Both the position numbers and the translations under genes were made by a program. This document shows, piece by piece, positions 25,309 through 34,363 of a stretch of DNA of 64,000 nucleotides. This stretch comes from Pinibacter sp031553495 (GTDB taxonomy: Bacteria; Bacteroidota; Bacteroidia; Chitinophagales; Chitinophagaceae): assembly GCA_031553495.1 (NCBI GenBank), contig JAVBLN010000055.1:49941-113940 (forward strand). Reading direction: 5' to 3'. The notes under the pieces were generated by a model that was not told where the DNA came from, ran no database searches, and was given only the letters and a program-made list of their open reading frames with translations. Position 1 is the stretch's first letter. The number at the start of each line of letters is the position of its first letter.

Positions 25309-28300
25309 ATGACTTTCAACAAAGTGAACAACATTGTAGGATGGATTGTTTGTGCAATTGCTTGCGCAGTGTATCTTATGACTATGGAAGCCACTGCCAG
25401 TTTATGGGATTGTGGTGAGTTTATTTCCACTGTGTACAAGATGCAAATACCACACCCACCCGGAGCTCCGCTTTTTGTTATGCTGGGCCGTTTATTTATT
25501 GTAGTATTTGGCGGCAGCAATCCCGCACGGGCAGTAAACATTATGAGTGCCCTTAGTAGCGGTTTTACCATACTCTTCCTTTTCTGGAGCATTACGCACT
25601 TTGCGAGGAAAATAGTTCTAAAGAAAAGCGCGGCGCTTAGCGGCCAACAATTGTTCATTATTATGAGCGCCGGTGTTGTGGGCGCTTTAGCTTATACTTT
25701 CAGCGATTCTTTTTGGTTTAGCGCTGTGGAAGGCGAGGTATATGCCATGTCTTCATTGTTCACCGCGATTGTTTTTTGGGCAATGCTTAAATGGGAGCAT
25801 TCGGCAGACAAGCCGGGTTCCGACAAATGGATCCTGTTTATCTTCTTTATGATGGGTCTGTCAATAGGCGTTCACCTGCTGGGCTTATTAACCATCCCGG
25901 CAATTGTTGTGATCTATTATTTCAAACGCTACAACCCTACTGCATGGGGTACTTTCTGGGCTTTCCTTATTGGATGCGCCATTACAGGATTTGTACAACT
26001 TGTGGTTATTCAATATTCTGTTAAGTGGGCCGGCATGTTTGATATATGGTTTGTAAATGATTTTAACTTGCCGTTCTTCTCCGGTTTTATATTTTTCTTC
26101 ATATTACTTTGCACTTTATTGTTTTTCTTATTGCGCTGGGCAAACAAGAAAAAATATTCCTTCCTTCGCCTTGGTATATGGTGCTTTTTATTCATGTTGC
26201 TGGGGTATTCCAGCTACCTTACCACAATGATCCGCTCTAATGCGAACCCTGCTGTGGATATGTATAATGTGGATAATCCTAACTCACTGGTAGGTTATCT
26301 TGGCCGTGATCAGTATGGCGATTTTCCATTAATTCGTGGCCAGGTTTTCACAGCTCAACCTATTGAGTATAAGGAAGGTCCTATGAAATACACTAAAGGA
26401 AAAGACAAGTATGAAGAAATAGGAAGAGATGTGAAGCCCGTGTATGCGAGTGATGATATGATGCTTTTACCCCGTGTTTGGGATGCCAGTAATGACCGGG
26501 GACAAGCGAGCTTTTATAAAGAATGGCTGAACCTTGCCGATGGCGAAAGACCAAACATGGCCGATAATATCAACTTCTTTGTAGGCTACCAGGTAAACTG
26601 GATGTACCTGCGCTATTTCATGTGGAATTTTGCCGGAAGACAAAATGATGTTCAAGGTTACTCACCTGGCAATGTTCGCGACGGAAACTGGATATCCGGT
26701 ATTCCATTTATAGATAATTTACGCTTAGGCAACCAGTCGATGTTGCCGGATAGTATAAGGAACAACAAAGCTAACAACAAGTTATTCTTCCTTCCTTTGA
26801 TACTTGGACTGATTGGAGTTGTTTATCAGTATTCAAAAGACAGGAAAGATTTCCTTGTAGTAGGATTGCTTTTCTTCTTTACCGGGTTGGCTATTGTATT
26901 ATATCTGAACCAGGCAGGTAATCAGCCGCGTGAACGGGATTACGCGTATGCGGGCTCCTTCTACGCGTTTGCATTCTGGATAGGATTGGGTGTAATGCAG
27001 GTAGCCGAATGGTTCAACAGGAAATTAAGTTTATCCGCATCCAACTACGCCGCTGCAGGGTTATGCTTCCTTGCCGTGCCGGTTATTATGGGTACGCAGG
27101 AATGGGATGACCATGACCGCAGTAAAAAAGTACTCGCAAGAGATCTTGCAAAAGATTACCTGGAAAGTTGTCCGCCCAATGCCATATTGTTCTCTTACGG
27201 CGATAATGATACCTACCCGCTTTGGTATGCGCAGGAAGTGGAAAATATTCGTCCTGATATAAGAGTAGTAAATGCCAGCCTATTGGGAATAGACTGGTAC
27301 ATCAATCAATTGCGTTATAAAATAAACGAAAGCGCCCCAATTGATGTGATCTTATCAGCAGAACAAATAAAAGGCCGCAACAGAGATTACATTGTATATA
27401 ATCCGCAGAAGAATGTAAATCCCAACAATTACTATGATTTATATGATGTAATGAAAAACGTGGTAGGAAGCGATGATCCGGCAATGAAAGTGGCAACACA
27501 GGGCGGCGAAAGTCTGAACTTCCTTCCTGCTAAAAAATACCGCATACCTGCCAATGAAGCAGTGGTACGTGCCAACGGAACAGTAAATCCTACAGATACC
27601 GTAACCGATGTGCTGATTGACATTCCGGAAAACAGGAACTATATCATGAAAAATGATATTGCCATCCTGAATATTATAGCAGCCAATAAATGGCAACGTC
27701 CTATTTGCTTTACCGCAGCATCTACGGCACAGGAATTAGGCTTTAGCAATTATGTGCGCAAAGACGGATTAACCTACCGCCTGGTACCCGTGAAAAATAA
27801 CACAGGTATAAATACAGAATGGATGGTAGACAAACTGATGACTAAATTTGGATTTGGCAGTGCAAATATTAAAGGAGTTTACTTTGATGAAACAAACCGT
27901 TTGCACCTGAATACCATACGTATGGCATATGCCGAAGCCGCATCAAATGTTGCAGACCAGGGTAATAAAGATCAGGCAAAACAATTGCTGGACAAGGCCG
28001 ATAAAAGCATACTAGAATCGAATATGCCTTATGCGATGGTAAGTAAAAACAACCAGCATAACCTTTTTTCATTCAGGTTCTTAGAGGCATGTTATAAAGC
28101 GGGCTATACACAATTGGCCAGCCATGTATCCAAATCGTTGCATAAAGATCTTGAGCAACAAATGCGTTATTATAATGCCCTTTCCGAACGCAGGCAGGAT
28201 GCGATGAGATACGAAATACAGGGAACACAGCAATTAATGCAAATGCTGGAAATGATAAATACAGAATACACCCCGAGTGCTGTAAATCCAAATCCCGAGT

Positions 28301-28368
28301 TACCCTCCAACATAATTTCCAATACGCCGGACACCTTTAAAGGTCCTGATTCGGGAATTAAGAAATAA
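25309..28368 (+). CDS. DUF2723 family membrane protein (TMEM260-like)
   Basis: The start at 25309 (MTFNKVNNIVGWIVCAI) is preferred to an upstream TTG. The 1,019-residue protein has an N-terminal polytopic domain of about ten helices. LWDCGEFI is followed by PHPPGAPLFVMLGRLF, the DUF2723 hallmark. A second set of helices is followed by a soluble region with QPRERDYAYAGSFYAFAFWI (~res 550-570) and FSYGDNDTYPLWYAQEVENI (~res 630). DUF2723 proteins are related to GT-C glycosyltransferases, and the human homologue TMEM260 is a protein O-mannosyltransferase. Glycosylation of exported proteins is a reasonable inference here. It is monocistronic. Confidence 0.85.
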   Translation: MTFNKVNNIVGWIVCAIACAVYLMTMEATASLWDCGEFISTVYKMQIPHPPGAPLFVMLGRLFIVVFGGSNPARAVNIMSALSSGFTILFLFWSITHFARKIVLKKSAALSGQQLFIIMSAGVVGALAYTFSDSFWFSAVEGEVYAMSSLFTAIVFWAMLKWEHSADKPGSDKWILFIFFMMGLSIGVHLLGLLTIPAIVVIYYFKRYNPTAWGTFWAFLIGCAITGFVQLVVIQYSVKWAGMFDIWFVNDFNLPFFSGFIFFFILLCTLLFFLLRWANKKKYSFLRLGIWCFLFMLLGYSSYLTTMIRSNANPAVDMYNVDNPNSLVGYLGRDQYGDFPLIRGQVFTAQPIEYKEGPMKYTKGKDKYEEIGRDVKPVYASDDMMLLPRVWDASNDRGQASFYKEWLNLADGERPNMADNINFFVGYQVNWMYLRYFMWNFAGRQNDVQGYSPGNVRDGNWISGIPFIDNLRLGNQSMLPDSIRNNKANNKLFFLPLILGLIGVVYQYSKDRKDFLVVGLLFFFTGLAIVLYLNQAGNQPRERDYAYAGSFYAFAFWIGLGVMQVAEWFNRKLSLSASNYAAAGLCFLAVPVIMGTQEWDDHDRSKKVLARDLAKDYLESCPPNAILFSYGDNDTYPLWYAQEVENIRPDIRVVNASLLGIDWYINQLRYKINESAPIDVILSAEQIKGRNRDYIVYNPQKNVNPNNYYDLYDVMKNVVGSDDPAMKVATQGGESLNFLPAKKYRIPANEAVVRANGTVNPTDTVTDVLIDIPENRNYIMKNDIAILNIIAANKWQRPICFTAASTAQELGFSNYVRKDGLTYRLVPVKNNTGINTEWMVDKLMTKFGFGSANIKGVYFDETNRLHLNTIRMAYAEAASNVADQGNKDQAKQLLDKADKSILESNMPYAMVSKNNQHNLFSFRFLEACYKAGYTQLASHVSKSLHKDLEQQMRYYNALSERRQDAMRYEIQGTQQLMQMLEMINTEYTPSAVNPNPELPSNIISNTPDTFKGPDSGIKK

Positions 28369-28383
28369 AAAAACATCTCAATA

Positions 28384-28414
28384 AAAAACGCTCTGCAAAA
28401 TGCAGGGCGTTTTT
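28384..28414 (+). terminator. Terminator after the DUF2723 gene
   Basis: AAAAACGC-T-CTGCA pairs with TGCAG-G-GCGTTTTT (28384-28397 with 28401-28414). An A-type element begins 12 bp later. Confidence 0.9.
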
Positions 28415-28425
28415 GTTTTCATTCA

Positions 28426-28505
28426 TTTTTTTTGGGACCGGCGGTAGTGCTACTATTAAGCATCGTTGTGTCACTCACTTGTACGGCAGTAATGCTAGTG
28501 AGCAG
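28426..28505 (+). repeat. Paired-repeat element, A type
   Basis: Complete copy; it faces the C-type copy at 28889-28970. Confidence 0.9.
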
Positions 28506-28646
28506 TTGACAGTAGGCGGTTGGCAGTAGAAAGATCAGATGTCAGAAGTCAGAAACTTTTCGGAGATTGCTTACTACACAATTACTCATTTAAGTATATA
28601 TAAACTTCCACTACAGCCACTATTAAAGCATATTGTACTTAAAACG

Positions 28647-28690
28647 CCGAATAGAATTCCCTTTGCCGCGATCACAGTAGTGCAAATAAA
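28647..28690. repeat. Fragment of class D MITE-like element
   Basis: CCGAATAGAATTCCC, TTTGCCGCGATCACAGTAGTG (in part) matches the inner segment at 34112-34155. No terminal repeats are present, so it is a remnant. Confidence 0.6.
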
Positions 28691-28888
28691 AGTCTGGGCA
28701 GAAATTTGAGATACACCCCGGTTAATACTACAGCTAGTGTATATTTGCTAACAACAGCATCATTAAACAATTGAAAATAAAGTCGGATTTACAGGTGTAA
28801 AAATTGGATGGGTGACTATTGGTTTAGTGTTATTAATGAGTGCAATAATTATTAACAGCTTTATTATTTAGTGCGCACTCCTCGTATC

Positions 28889-28970
28889 GCTCAATAAAGA
28901 ACAATGGTTGAAGTGTGCGACGCAACGATGCCCAATAGTAGCACAACAGCCTGGTCCATAAATAAAAAAA
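28889..28970 (-). repeat. Paired-repeat element, C type
   Basis: Reverse copy: GCTCAATAAAGAACAATGG, then GAAGTGTGCGACGCAACGAT, then CCCAATAGTAGCACAACAGC, ending in an A-run. It is the best C-type copy. Confidence 0.85.
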
Positions 28971-29030
28971 CCTAGCAATTACAACTGTCAATAAAAAGTA
29001 ATTGTACTCCAACCATTAAAACTTTATACA

Positions 29031-30461
29031 ATGATTGCTGACAATTTAAAAATTGGTTTATTTGGTATTGGCCTCGATACTTACTGGCCGCAGTTTTCCG
29101 GCCTCAAAGAAAGGCTGGAAGGATATTTACAATTGGTACAACAAAATATTGAAAGTATTCATCCGCAGGTTGTAAACGCCGGATTAGTAGACAATATCGA
29201 TAAGGCTTTCGCAGCAGGACAATTGTTTAAGCGTGAAGATATAGGCATAATATTTCTGTATGTGAGCACTTACGCGTTATCTTCAACAGTGTTGCCTGTG
29301 GTGCAGCGGGCAAAGGTTCCGGTTATCATTTTAAATCTTTCACCAGAAGCAGCTATAGATTATTCCGCGTTCAACGCGATGAATAACAGAACAGCAATGA
29401 CGGGGGAATGGCTCGCTTATTGTTCAGCTTGTCCCGTGCCTGAAATCGCTAATGTGTTTAACAGAACAGGAATTACATTTCACCAAATAACCGGAATGCT
29501 GCAGAATGATCCGGAAAGCATGAATGAAATAAAAGAGTGGATTGAAGCGGCGAAAACGGCCAACATTATGATGTACAACAGGCTTGGCTGTATGGGCCAC
29601 TATTATAGCGGCATGCTGGATATTTACACAGACCTTACTCAACAATATGCGCATTTTGGCGGACATGTAGAATTGATTGAAGTGGAGGAGCTGGCATCTC
29701 TCAGAAAAACGGTTACTGAAAAAGATACCACAAACAGGCTTGAACTTTTTCAGCAATGCTTCGATATTCAACCCGATTGTTTGAAAGAAGAATTGTTGAA
29801 AGCAGCTATTACTTCTGTGGCGCTGGATGGTTTGGTAGCCAAATATAAACTTGGCTCCATGGCCTATTATTACAAAGGAACAGGCAATATTGATAACGAA
29901 AACGCGATTGATTCCATTATACTCGGGAATTCATTATTAACCGCGAACGGCGTACCTGTGGCCGGCGAATATGAAATAAAAAATGTGCAGGCCATGAAAA
30001 TAATGGACGCATTTGGCGCCGGCGGTTCTTTTACGGAATATTATGCAATGGATTATAATGATGATGCGGTATTAATGGGACATGACGGGCCGGGCCATAT
30101 CGCCATCGCGGAAGGCAAAACAAAAGTGCGTCCGCTGCATGTATATCATGGTAAAGTTGGCAAAGGACTTTCTGTGGAAATGAGCGTAAAAAACGGGCCG
30201 GTTACTTTACTATCCGTAGTTGAAAAATCCAACGGCAAATTAATGTTCCTTGTAGCGGAAGGCGCATCTGTGGCGGGCCCCATATTGCAAATTGGTAATA
30301 CCAACAGCCGCTATAAATTTTCTATTGGCGCAAGAAATTTCGTAAACAACTGGAACGCTCATGGCCCGGCACATCACTGTGCGGTAGGCATCGGGCATAT
30401 AAGCAGTAAAATTGAAAAACTCGGCGCTCTTTTAGGGATGGATGTAATAAAAGTTTGTTGA
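29031..30461 (+). CDS. L-fucose/L-arabinose isomerase family protein
   Basis: The 476-residue protein resembles AraA/FucI-type sugar isomerases. IGLFGIGLDTYWPQF opens the chain, and NRTAMTGEWLAYCSACPVPE, the metal/substrate loop GHYYSGMLDIYTD and a C-terminal part with EYYAMDYNDDAVLMGHDGPGH follow. Family members interconvert aldoses and ketoses using Mn2+. No sugar kinase, epimerase or transporter is nearby, so the substrate cannot be inferred, and I give no symbol. It is monocistronic, flanked on both sides by paired-repeat elements. Confidence 0.8.
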   Translation: MIADNLKIGLFGIGLDTYWPQFSGLKERLEGYLQLVQQNIESIHPQVVNAGLVDNIDKAFAAGQLFKREDIGIIFLYVSTYALSSTVLPVVQRAKVPVIILNLSPEAAIDYSAFNAMNNRTAMTGEWLAYCSACPVPEIANVFNRTGITFHQITGMLQNDPESMNEIKEWIEAAKTANIMMYNRLGCMGHYYSGMLDIYTDLTQQYAHFGGHVELIEVEELASLRKTVTEKDTTNRLELFQQCFDIQPDCLKEELLKAAITSVALDGLVAKYKLGSMAYYYKGTGNIDNENAIDSIILGNSLLTANGVPVAGEYEIKNVQAMKIMDAFGAGGSFTEYYAMDYNDDAVLMGHDGPGHIAIAEGKTKVRPLHVYHGKVGKGLSVEMSVKNGPVTLLSVVEKSNGKLMFLVAEGASVAGPILQIGNTNSRYKFSIGARNFVNNWNAHGPAHHCAVGIGHISSKIEKLGALLGMDVIKVC

Positions 30462-30516
30462 ACCGAAATTTAAAATCAGTAACACAAAATAGTATATTCA
30501 TAACTGTTAGTAATAG

Positions 30517-30595
30517 TTTTTTGGGGACCAGCGGTAGTGCTACTATTAAGCATCGTTGTGTCACTCACTTGTACGGTAGGAATTCTAGTGGGCGA
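30517..30595 (+). repeat. Paired-repeat element, A type (no clear partner)
   Basis: Complete + copy between the isomerase gene and the hypothetical gene, followed by a GAGTTTTGAGT heptad tract. The next - copy is 5 kb away. Confidence 0.88.
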
Positions 30596-30638
30596 GTGAT
30601 GAGTTTTGAGTGGCTATTACGCCATTTTGACTTTTGAA

Positions 30639-31046
30639 TTAATCCTCTACACCGGAAAAGTTTTTCTTGTATAGCTCTACCAGCTTATTGTATTTTGTAA
30701 ACCGCTCTATTGAAAATGTAGTCTTATCCTGCTCATTCACAAACTTTAAAATTTGTATAGCAAATAAGAGATCAGCTTTATTATTAGCAGCTTCAAATCG
30801 CAACCTAAACATATCCGAGCATGTTTCCAGCCATTGTTGCCATCCATTTATATTTGCGATGGATTCGTCAATATGCACAGAGCTCTCCTTAACAGAGATG
30901 AATTTTTGAACTTCGTCTAAATTGAAATAACCGGAAGTTTCTTTTACCACCAATTCATTCTCACCTTTAGTTTGCAAGTGCAACAGTTTCTCAAGCAATT
31001 GCACTGCTTTCTCAATTTCCCTCAATATGTAATCATTTCTGAACAT
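30639..31046 (-). CDS. Hypothetical protein, helical
   Basis: The 135-residue protein is not recognised. The N-terminus MFRNDYILREIEKAVQLLEKLL is an amphipathic helix and the rest is charged, with predicted helices and no signal peptide or membrane segment. Weak resemblance of the DYI.R.IE start to small uncharacterised cytoplasmic proteins is not enough for a name. It has normal codon use, its own start and a single-gene layout. Confidence 0.65.
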   Translation of the reverse strand: MFRNDYILREIEKAVQLLEKLLHLQTKGENELVVKETSGYFNLDEVQKFISVKESSVHIDESIANINGWQQWLETCSDMFRLRFEAANNKADLLFAIQILKFVNEQDKTTFSIERFTKYNKLVELYKKNFSGVED

Positions 31047-31265
31047 TTGTATAGAACAAATTTAGAAAAAGTTAACTGTTGAGAAGCCAGGTTAACTTGG
31101 CACACAGCAAATAATTTGAGATTTGAGATTTGAGATTTGAGATTTGAAATGCTGGAGGCCGAGATTGGTTTATAGTTTTCGACCATACGAATAATTATTG
31201 AATTTTACCTTTCCTTTGATTTTTCGGCATACAGCACTCTCAACTCTCAATTCTCCACTATATAA

Positions 31266-31420
31266 GGGTGTGCTTTTTGTTTCTTTTTGCACAAGCAAAA
31301 AGAAAAAGAATTTGATAAACAGCATTTCAGAATTTTTAGCCGCTGTTGGTGTTGAGCACAGCCTTTGTGTGTTAGCTTCTTCGTTGAAATGAATTACCCC
31401 TGCTGAAGTCACAGTGCAGG
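31266..31420 (-). mobile_element. Class D MITE-like copy, terminal repeats missing
   Basis: GGTGTGCTTTTTGTTTC and the hairpin TTTCTTTTTGC-acaa-GCAAAAAGAAA (31280-31305) match the core of the 1975 element. The segment to the right (TTTGATAAACAGCATTTCAG) matches the copy at 34091. Neither 27-bp terminus is present. The GAAGTCACAGTG block lies on the other side than in the 34091 copy, so it is rearranged. Confidence 0.65.
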
Positions 31421-31429
31421 TTACCCAAT

Positions 31430-31463
31430 AAAAAAACGAACCCTCCGAGTGTTCGGAGGGTTC
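31430..31463 (-). terminator. Terminator of the rplKAJL operon
   Basis: On the - strand GAACCCTCCGA (31463-31453) and its exact complement (31448-31438) form an 11-bp stem with a 4-nt loop, followed by a T-run (31437-31430). Confidence 0.95.
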
Positions 31464-31487
31464 ATACTATATTGAAATACTTTACAA

Positions 31488-31859
31488 TTAAGCGATTTCA
31501 ACATCAGCGCCGGCTTCTTTCAATTTAGCCGCGATGTCTTCAGCCTCAGCTTTAGAAACACCTTCTTTTACATTCTTAGGTGCACCATCCACTAATTCTT
31601 TAGCTTCTTTCAATCCCAAACCAGTCAAATCTTTTACGATTTTAACTACGTTCAATTTAGAAGCGCCACCGCTCTTCAACACTACATTGAAAGAGGTTTT
31701 TTCTTCAGCAGCAGCTGCAGGACCCGCATCACCACTAACTACTACAGCAGCAGCAGCCGGTTCGATACCATATTCTGCTTTAAGAACATCTGCTAATTCT
31801 TGTACTTCTTTTACTGTTAAGCCTACTAATTGTTCGGCTAAAGCTTTTACGTCTGCCAT
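31488..31859 (-). CDS. rplL: 50S ribosomal protein L7/L12
   Basis: The 123-residue stalk protein has the usual parts: an N-terminal dimerisation helix pair (to ~residue 33), an Ala-rich hinge (~34-50) and the C-terminal factor-binding domain with LKSGGASKLNVVKIVKDLTG and LGLKEAKELVDGAPK. It recruits elongation factors to the ribosome. It is the last gene of the operon and is followed at once by a perfect terminator instead of rpoB. A 263-bp gap without recognisable features separates it from rplJ. Confidence 0.97.
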   Translation of the reverse strand: MADVKALAEQLVGLTVKEVQELADVLKAEYGIEPAAAAVVVSGDAGPAAAAEEKTSFNVVLKSGGASKLNVVKIVKDLTGLGLKEAKELVDGAPKNVKEGVSKAEAEDIAAKLKEAGADVEIA

Positions 31860-32122
31860 GATTGTTAAATTTTTTCCGCCTTCATTGATCTATCTCCGGC
31901 GGAGCGTTTAAAAAAATTATTCAATTTGAAACTTGAAATTTGCGATGTGAGATTCATTTAATGTTGCTTTAAAACAACAATTAAACAGTCCTTCATCCAA
32001 AATTTCAAAGAGTTTTGTTCATTCCGTGATTTGTTTTAGATCTTCAAACTAAGTAAATGCTACACGCTAAAAACAATGTTGCACCTAAATAATGTCAAAA
32101 TCTAAAACCTTCCATCTCAAAA

Positions 32123-32632
32123 CTACTCCGCAGGTGCGCTTTCCTTTTCTGCTTTATTAAGCAATGCGGAAAGAACGCGTTTCGCAGGAGATTGCAACAA
32201 GCCGATAACATCTCCGATAAGTTCGTTCTTGGTTTTGATTTTTGTTAATGCGCTCAATTGATTATCGCCCACAAAAATTTCACCATTAATGAAAGCCGCT
32301 TTCAGCACAGGTCTTTCACCATTTGTTTCTTTACGGAAAGAAGAAATGATTAAAGCCGGTTCTTTTGGGCTTTCGCTAAACAACAGCGCGGTTACATTAT
32401 GCAATGACTCGTACACACCGTTGTATTTTTCCGCATCAATTGCTTCCAATGCTTTTTTAATCAAAGTGTTCTTTGCCACTTTCATTTCCACCTGTTTGTT
32501 AAAACAGTGGCGGCGCAGTTTGGTAACTTGTTCAACAGTTAAATTTTCTGTATCGGTAATATAGAAATTGTTATATTGAGAGAACTTGCCTTTCAGCAGC
32601 TCTATCACTTCATTTTTTTGATCTTTATTCAT
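32123..32632 (-). CDS. rplJ: 50S ribosomal protein L10
   Basis: The 169-residue L10 anchors the L7/L12 dimers to the ribosomal stalk. The N-terminal globular part has VEQVTKLRRHCF and MKVAKNTLIKKAL; the C-terminal helix ends in SALLNKAEKESAPAE. It lies 45 bp after rplA on the same strand. I did not identify an L10 leader motif in that short gap. Confidence 0.95.
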   Translation of the reverse strand: MNKDQKNEVIELLKGKFSQYNNFYITDTENLTVEQVTKLRRHCFNKQVEMKVAKNTLIKKALEAIDAEKYNGVYESLHNVTALLFSESPKEPALIISSFRKETNGERPVLKAAFINGEIFVGDNQLSALTKIKTKNELIGDVIGLLQSPAKRVLSALLNKAEKESAPAE

Positions 32633-32677
32633 GATGCTCTTTTTATCTGTATCGCCTTACGGCACAGCATTAATTAA

Positions 32678-33370
32678 TTAGTGAATAAAAGTTTTGGTAT
32701 CAACAGGAATACCGGGGCTCATTGAGCTTGCCATACTAACACCTTTCAGGTAAGTACCTTTAGCTGTAGAAGGTTTAAGTTTAATAAGCGCATTGATCAG
32801 TTCCATGCTGTTTTCAGCAATTTTTTCTGCACCAAAACTTACACGGCCTATAGAAGCGTGTATAATACCGGCTTTATCCACTTTGAAAGCTATTTTACCG
32901 CCTTTTACTTCATTCACGGCAGCTGCCACATCATTAGTAACTGTTCCTGTTTTAGGGTTTGGCATCAGGTTACGAGGACCTAATATTTTACCCAGTTTAC
33001 CAATTTTAGGCATTACAGATGGCGTAGCGATGATAACATCAATATCTGTCCAGCCACCTTCTATTTTTTGGATAAACTCATCCAGGCCAACATGGTCAGC
33101 GCCTGCACCGATTGCATCATTTTCTTTATCGGGAGTGCAAAGTACAAGTACTCTTTTTGTTTTACCGGTACCGTGAGGAAGGGTTACAGTTCCGCGAACG
33201 GCCTGATCCGCTTTTTTGGGATCAACACCCAGGCGAACGTGAAGGTCAACAGAAGCATCAAACTTTGTGGTGTTTACTTCCTTTACCAAAGAGGAAGCTT
33301 CTTTTAATGTATATGCTTTGTTTTTATCAACTTTAGCGTTTACTACTTTTCTTTTTTTACTGATAGCCAT
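32678..33370 (-). CDS. rplA: 50S ribosomal protein L1
   Basis: The 230-residue L1 has the family signature KIGKLGKILGPRNLMPNPKTG (in part, around residues 125-145) and GKIAFKVDKAGIIHASIGR. L1 binds 23S rRNA at the mobile stalk near the E site and often represses its own operon. It lies 26 bp after rplK. Confidence 0.97.
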   Translation of the reverse strand: MAISKKRKVVNAKVDKNKAYTLKEASSLVKEVNTTKFDASVDLHVRLGVDPKKADQAVRGTVTLPHGTGKTKRVLVLCTPDKENDAIGAGADHVGLDEFIQKIEGGWTDIDVIIATPSVMPKIGKLGKILGPRNLMPNPKTGTVTNDVAAAVNEVKGGKIAFKVDKAGIIHASIGRVSFGAEKIAENSMELINALIKLKPSTAKGTYLKGVSMASSMSPGIPVDTKTFIH

Positions 33371-33396
33371 AGTTCAATTTTTTTACGGTTTCAGAA

Positions 33397-33840
33397 TTAA
33401 TTTTCCCATGGAGCTTTACCTTCTACAGTCAAGCCCATGCTGCGAGCCGTACCGGCTACCATGGTCATTGCGCTTTCCAATGTAAAGGCGTTAAGATCAG
33501 GCATTTTGTCTTTAGCGATTTCTTCTACCTGGGCCCATGTTACCTTACCCACTTTGTTGCGGTTAGGTTCTTTGGAACCGCCTTTAATTTTAGCCGCTTC
33601 CATCAACTGCACAGCAGCGGGAGGAGTTTTAATAATGAAGTCGAATGACTTATCAGAATATACTGTGAGTACTACGGGTAGAACTTTACCCATTTTGTCT
33701 TGAGTTCTGGCGTTGAATTGCTTACAGAACTCCATGATGTTCACACCTTTGGAACCAAGTGCAGGACCAATTGGAGGTGCAGGATTGGCTTGTCCGCCTT
33801 TACACTGCAACTTTACGAAACCTGTGATTTCTTTTGCCAT
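33397..33840 (-). CDS. rplK: 50S ribosomal protein L11
   Basis: The 147-residue L11 has the conserved QANPAPPIGPALGSKGVNIM (in part, about 16-36), FNARTQ and the C-terminal RNA-binding end GTARSMGLTVEG. L11 is needed at the GTPase-associated centre and for the stringent response. It is the first gene of rplK-rplA-rplJ-rplL. The usual upstream secE-nusG are not present; the upstream DNA is repeat-rich. Confidence 0.97.
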   Translation of the reverse strand: MAKEITGFVKLQCKGGQANPAPPIGPALGSKGVNIMEFCKQFNARTQDKMGKVLPVVLTVYSDKSFDFIIKTPPAAVQLMEAAKIKGGSKEPNRNKVGKVTWAQVEEIAKDKMPDLNAFTLESAMTMVAGTARSMGLTVEGKAPWEN

Positions 33841-33923
33841 GTTAATAAAATTTTGGTGATAACGTACTGCTTATGCAGCACTCCCAAAGCCTTCAAAATA
33901 GAAAGAACTTTTATTTGGGGTCG

Positions 33924-33931
33924 CAAAAGTA
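33924..33931 (-). promoter_or_regulatory. Candidate -7 box for the rplK operon
   Basis: The - strand reads TACTTTTG here, an exact match to the Bacteroidota -7 consensus TAnnTTTG, about 84 bp before the rplK ATG. No clear -33 TTTG is present at the expected spacing. Confidence 0.45.
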
Positions 33932-34090
33932 ACGAAATATTCAATAAAAAAGAAATTTATTGAGGAGAATGAGTGGGCACACAGATGACACTGATTGAAC
34001 TGATTTTCACTGATGTTCTATGTAGCATATACTACAACCCACAATCTTTTTTAGTTCAGAAAATCAAGATTCCCACTGTTACCAATAATA

Positions 34091-34316
34091 ATGAATGCAG
34101 CCTCTAAAGCGATGAATAGAATTCCCTCTGCTGAAGTCACAGTAGTGCAAAAGTTTAATCAGGGCGCCTCCCGCGATCGGGCCGTCATCGATCGCGGGTG
34201 TGCTTTTTGTTTCTTTTTGCTTGTGCAAAAAGAAAAAGACTTTGATAAACAGCATTTCAGAGTTTTTAATGCCGCTGCTGGTGTTGTGCACAGCCTTGTG
34301 CGTTGGCTTCACCAAC
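34091..34316 (-). mobile_element. Class D MITE-like copy, terminal repeats missing
   Basis: Relative to 1975-2329 it is reversed and lacks both 27-bp termini. It keeps the GC-rich hairpin (CCCGCGATCG near 34171-34200) and the A/T-rich hairpin, whose 4-nt loop (TTGT) is inverted relative to the copies at 1975 and 31266. Confidence 0.7.
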
Positions 34317-34363
34317 AGCAGGGCACACAGATGACGCTGATTGAACTGATTTTCACTTATTTT

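Larger units (their letters stand above)
28369..29030. other. Non-coding spacer with inverted element pair
   Basis: No gene is seen. It holds a terminator, an A-type + copy, GGCGGTT/GGCAGTA heptads (28503-28530), a fragment of the class D element (28647-28690) and a C-type - copy. The stretch 28700-28880 shows nothing recognisable. Confidence 0.7.
31047..31487. other. Spacer between rplL and the hypothetical gene
   Basis: No gene is seen. It holds a TTTGAGA heptad array (31111-31150), a class D copy (31266-31420) and the rplL terminator. Notably rpoB is absent here. Confidence 0.75.
33841..34363. other. Spacer upstream of rplK with class D copy
   Basis: No gene is seen. It contains the rplK promoter candidate. 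A ~40-bp phrase beginning GGGCACACAGATGAC occurs twice in direct orientation (33975-34014 and 34321-34360) and brackets the class D copy. Confidence 0.7.
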
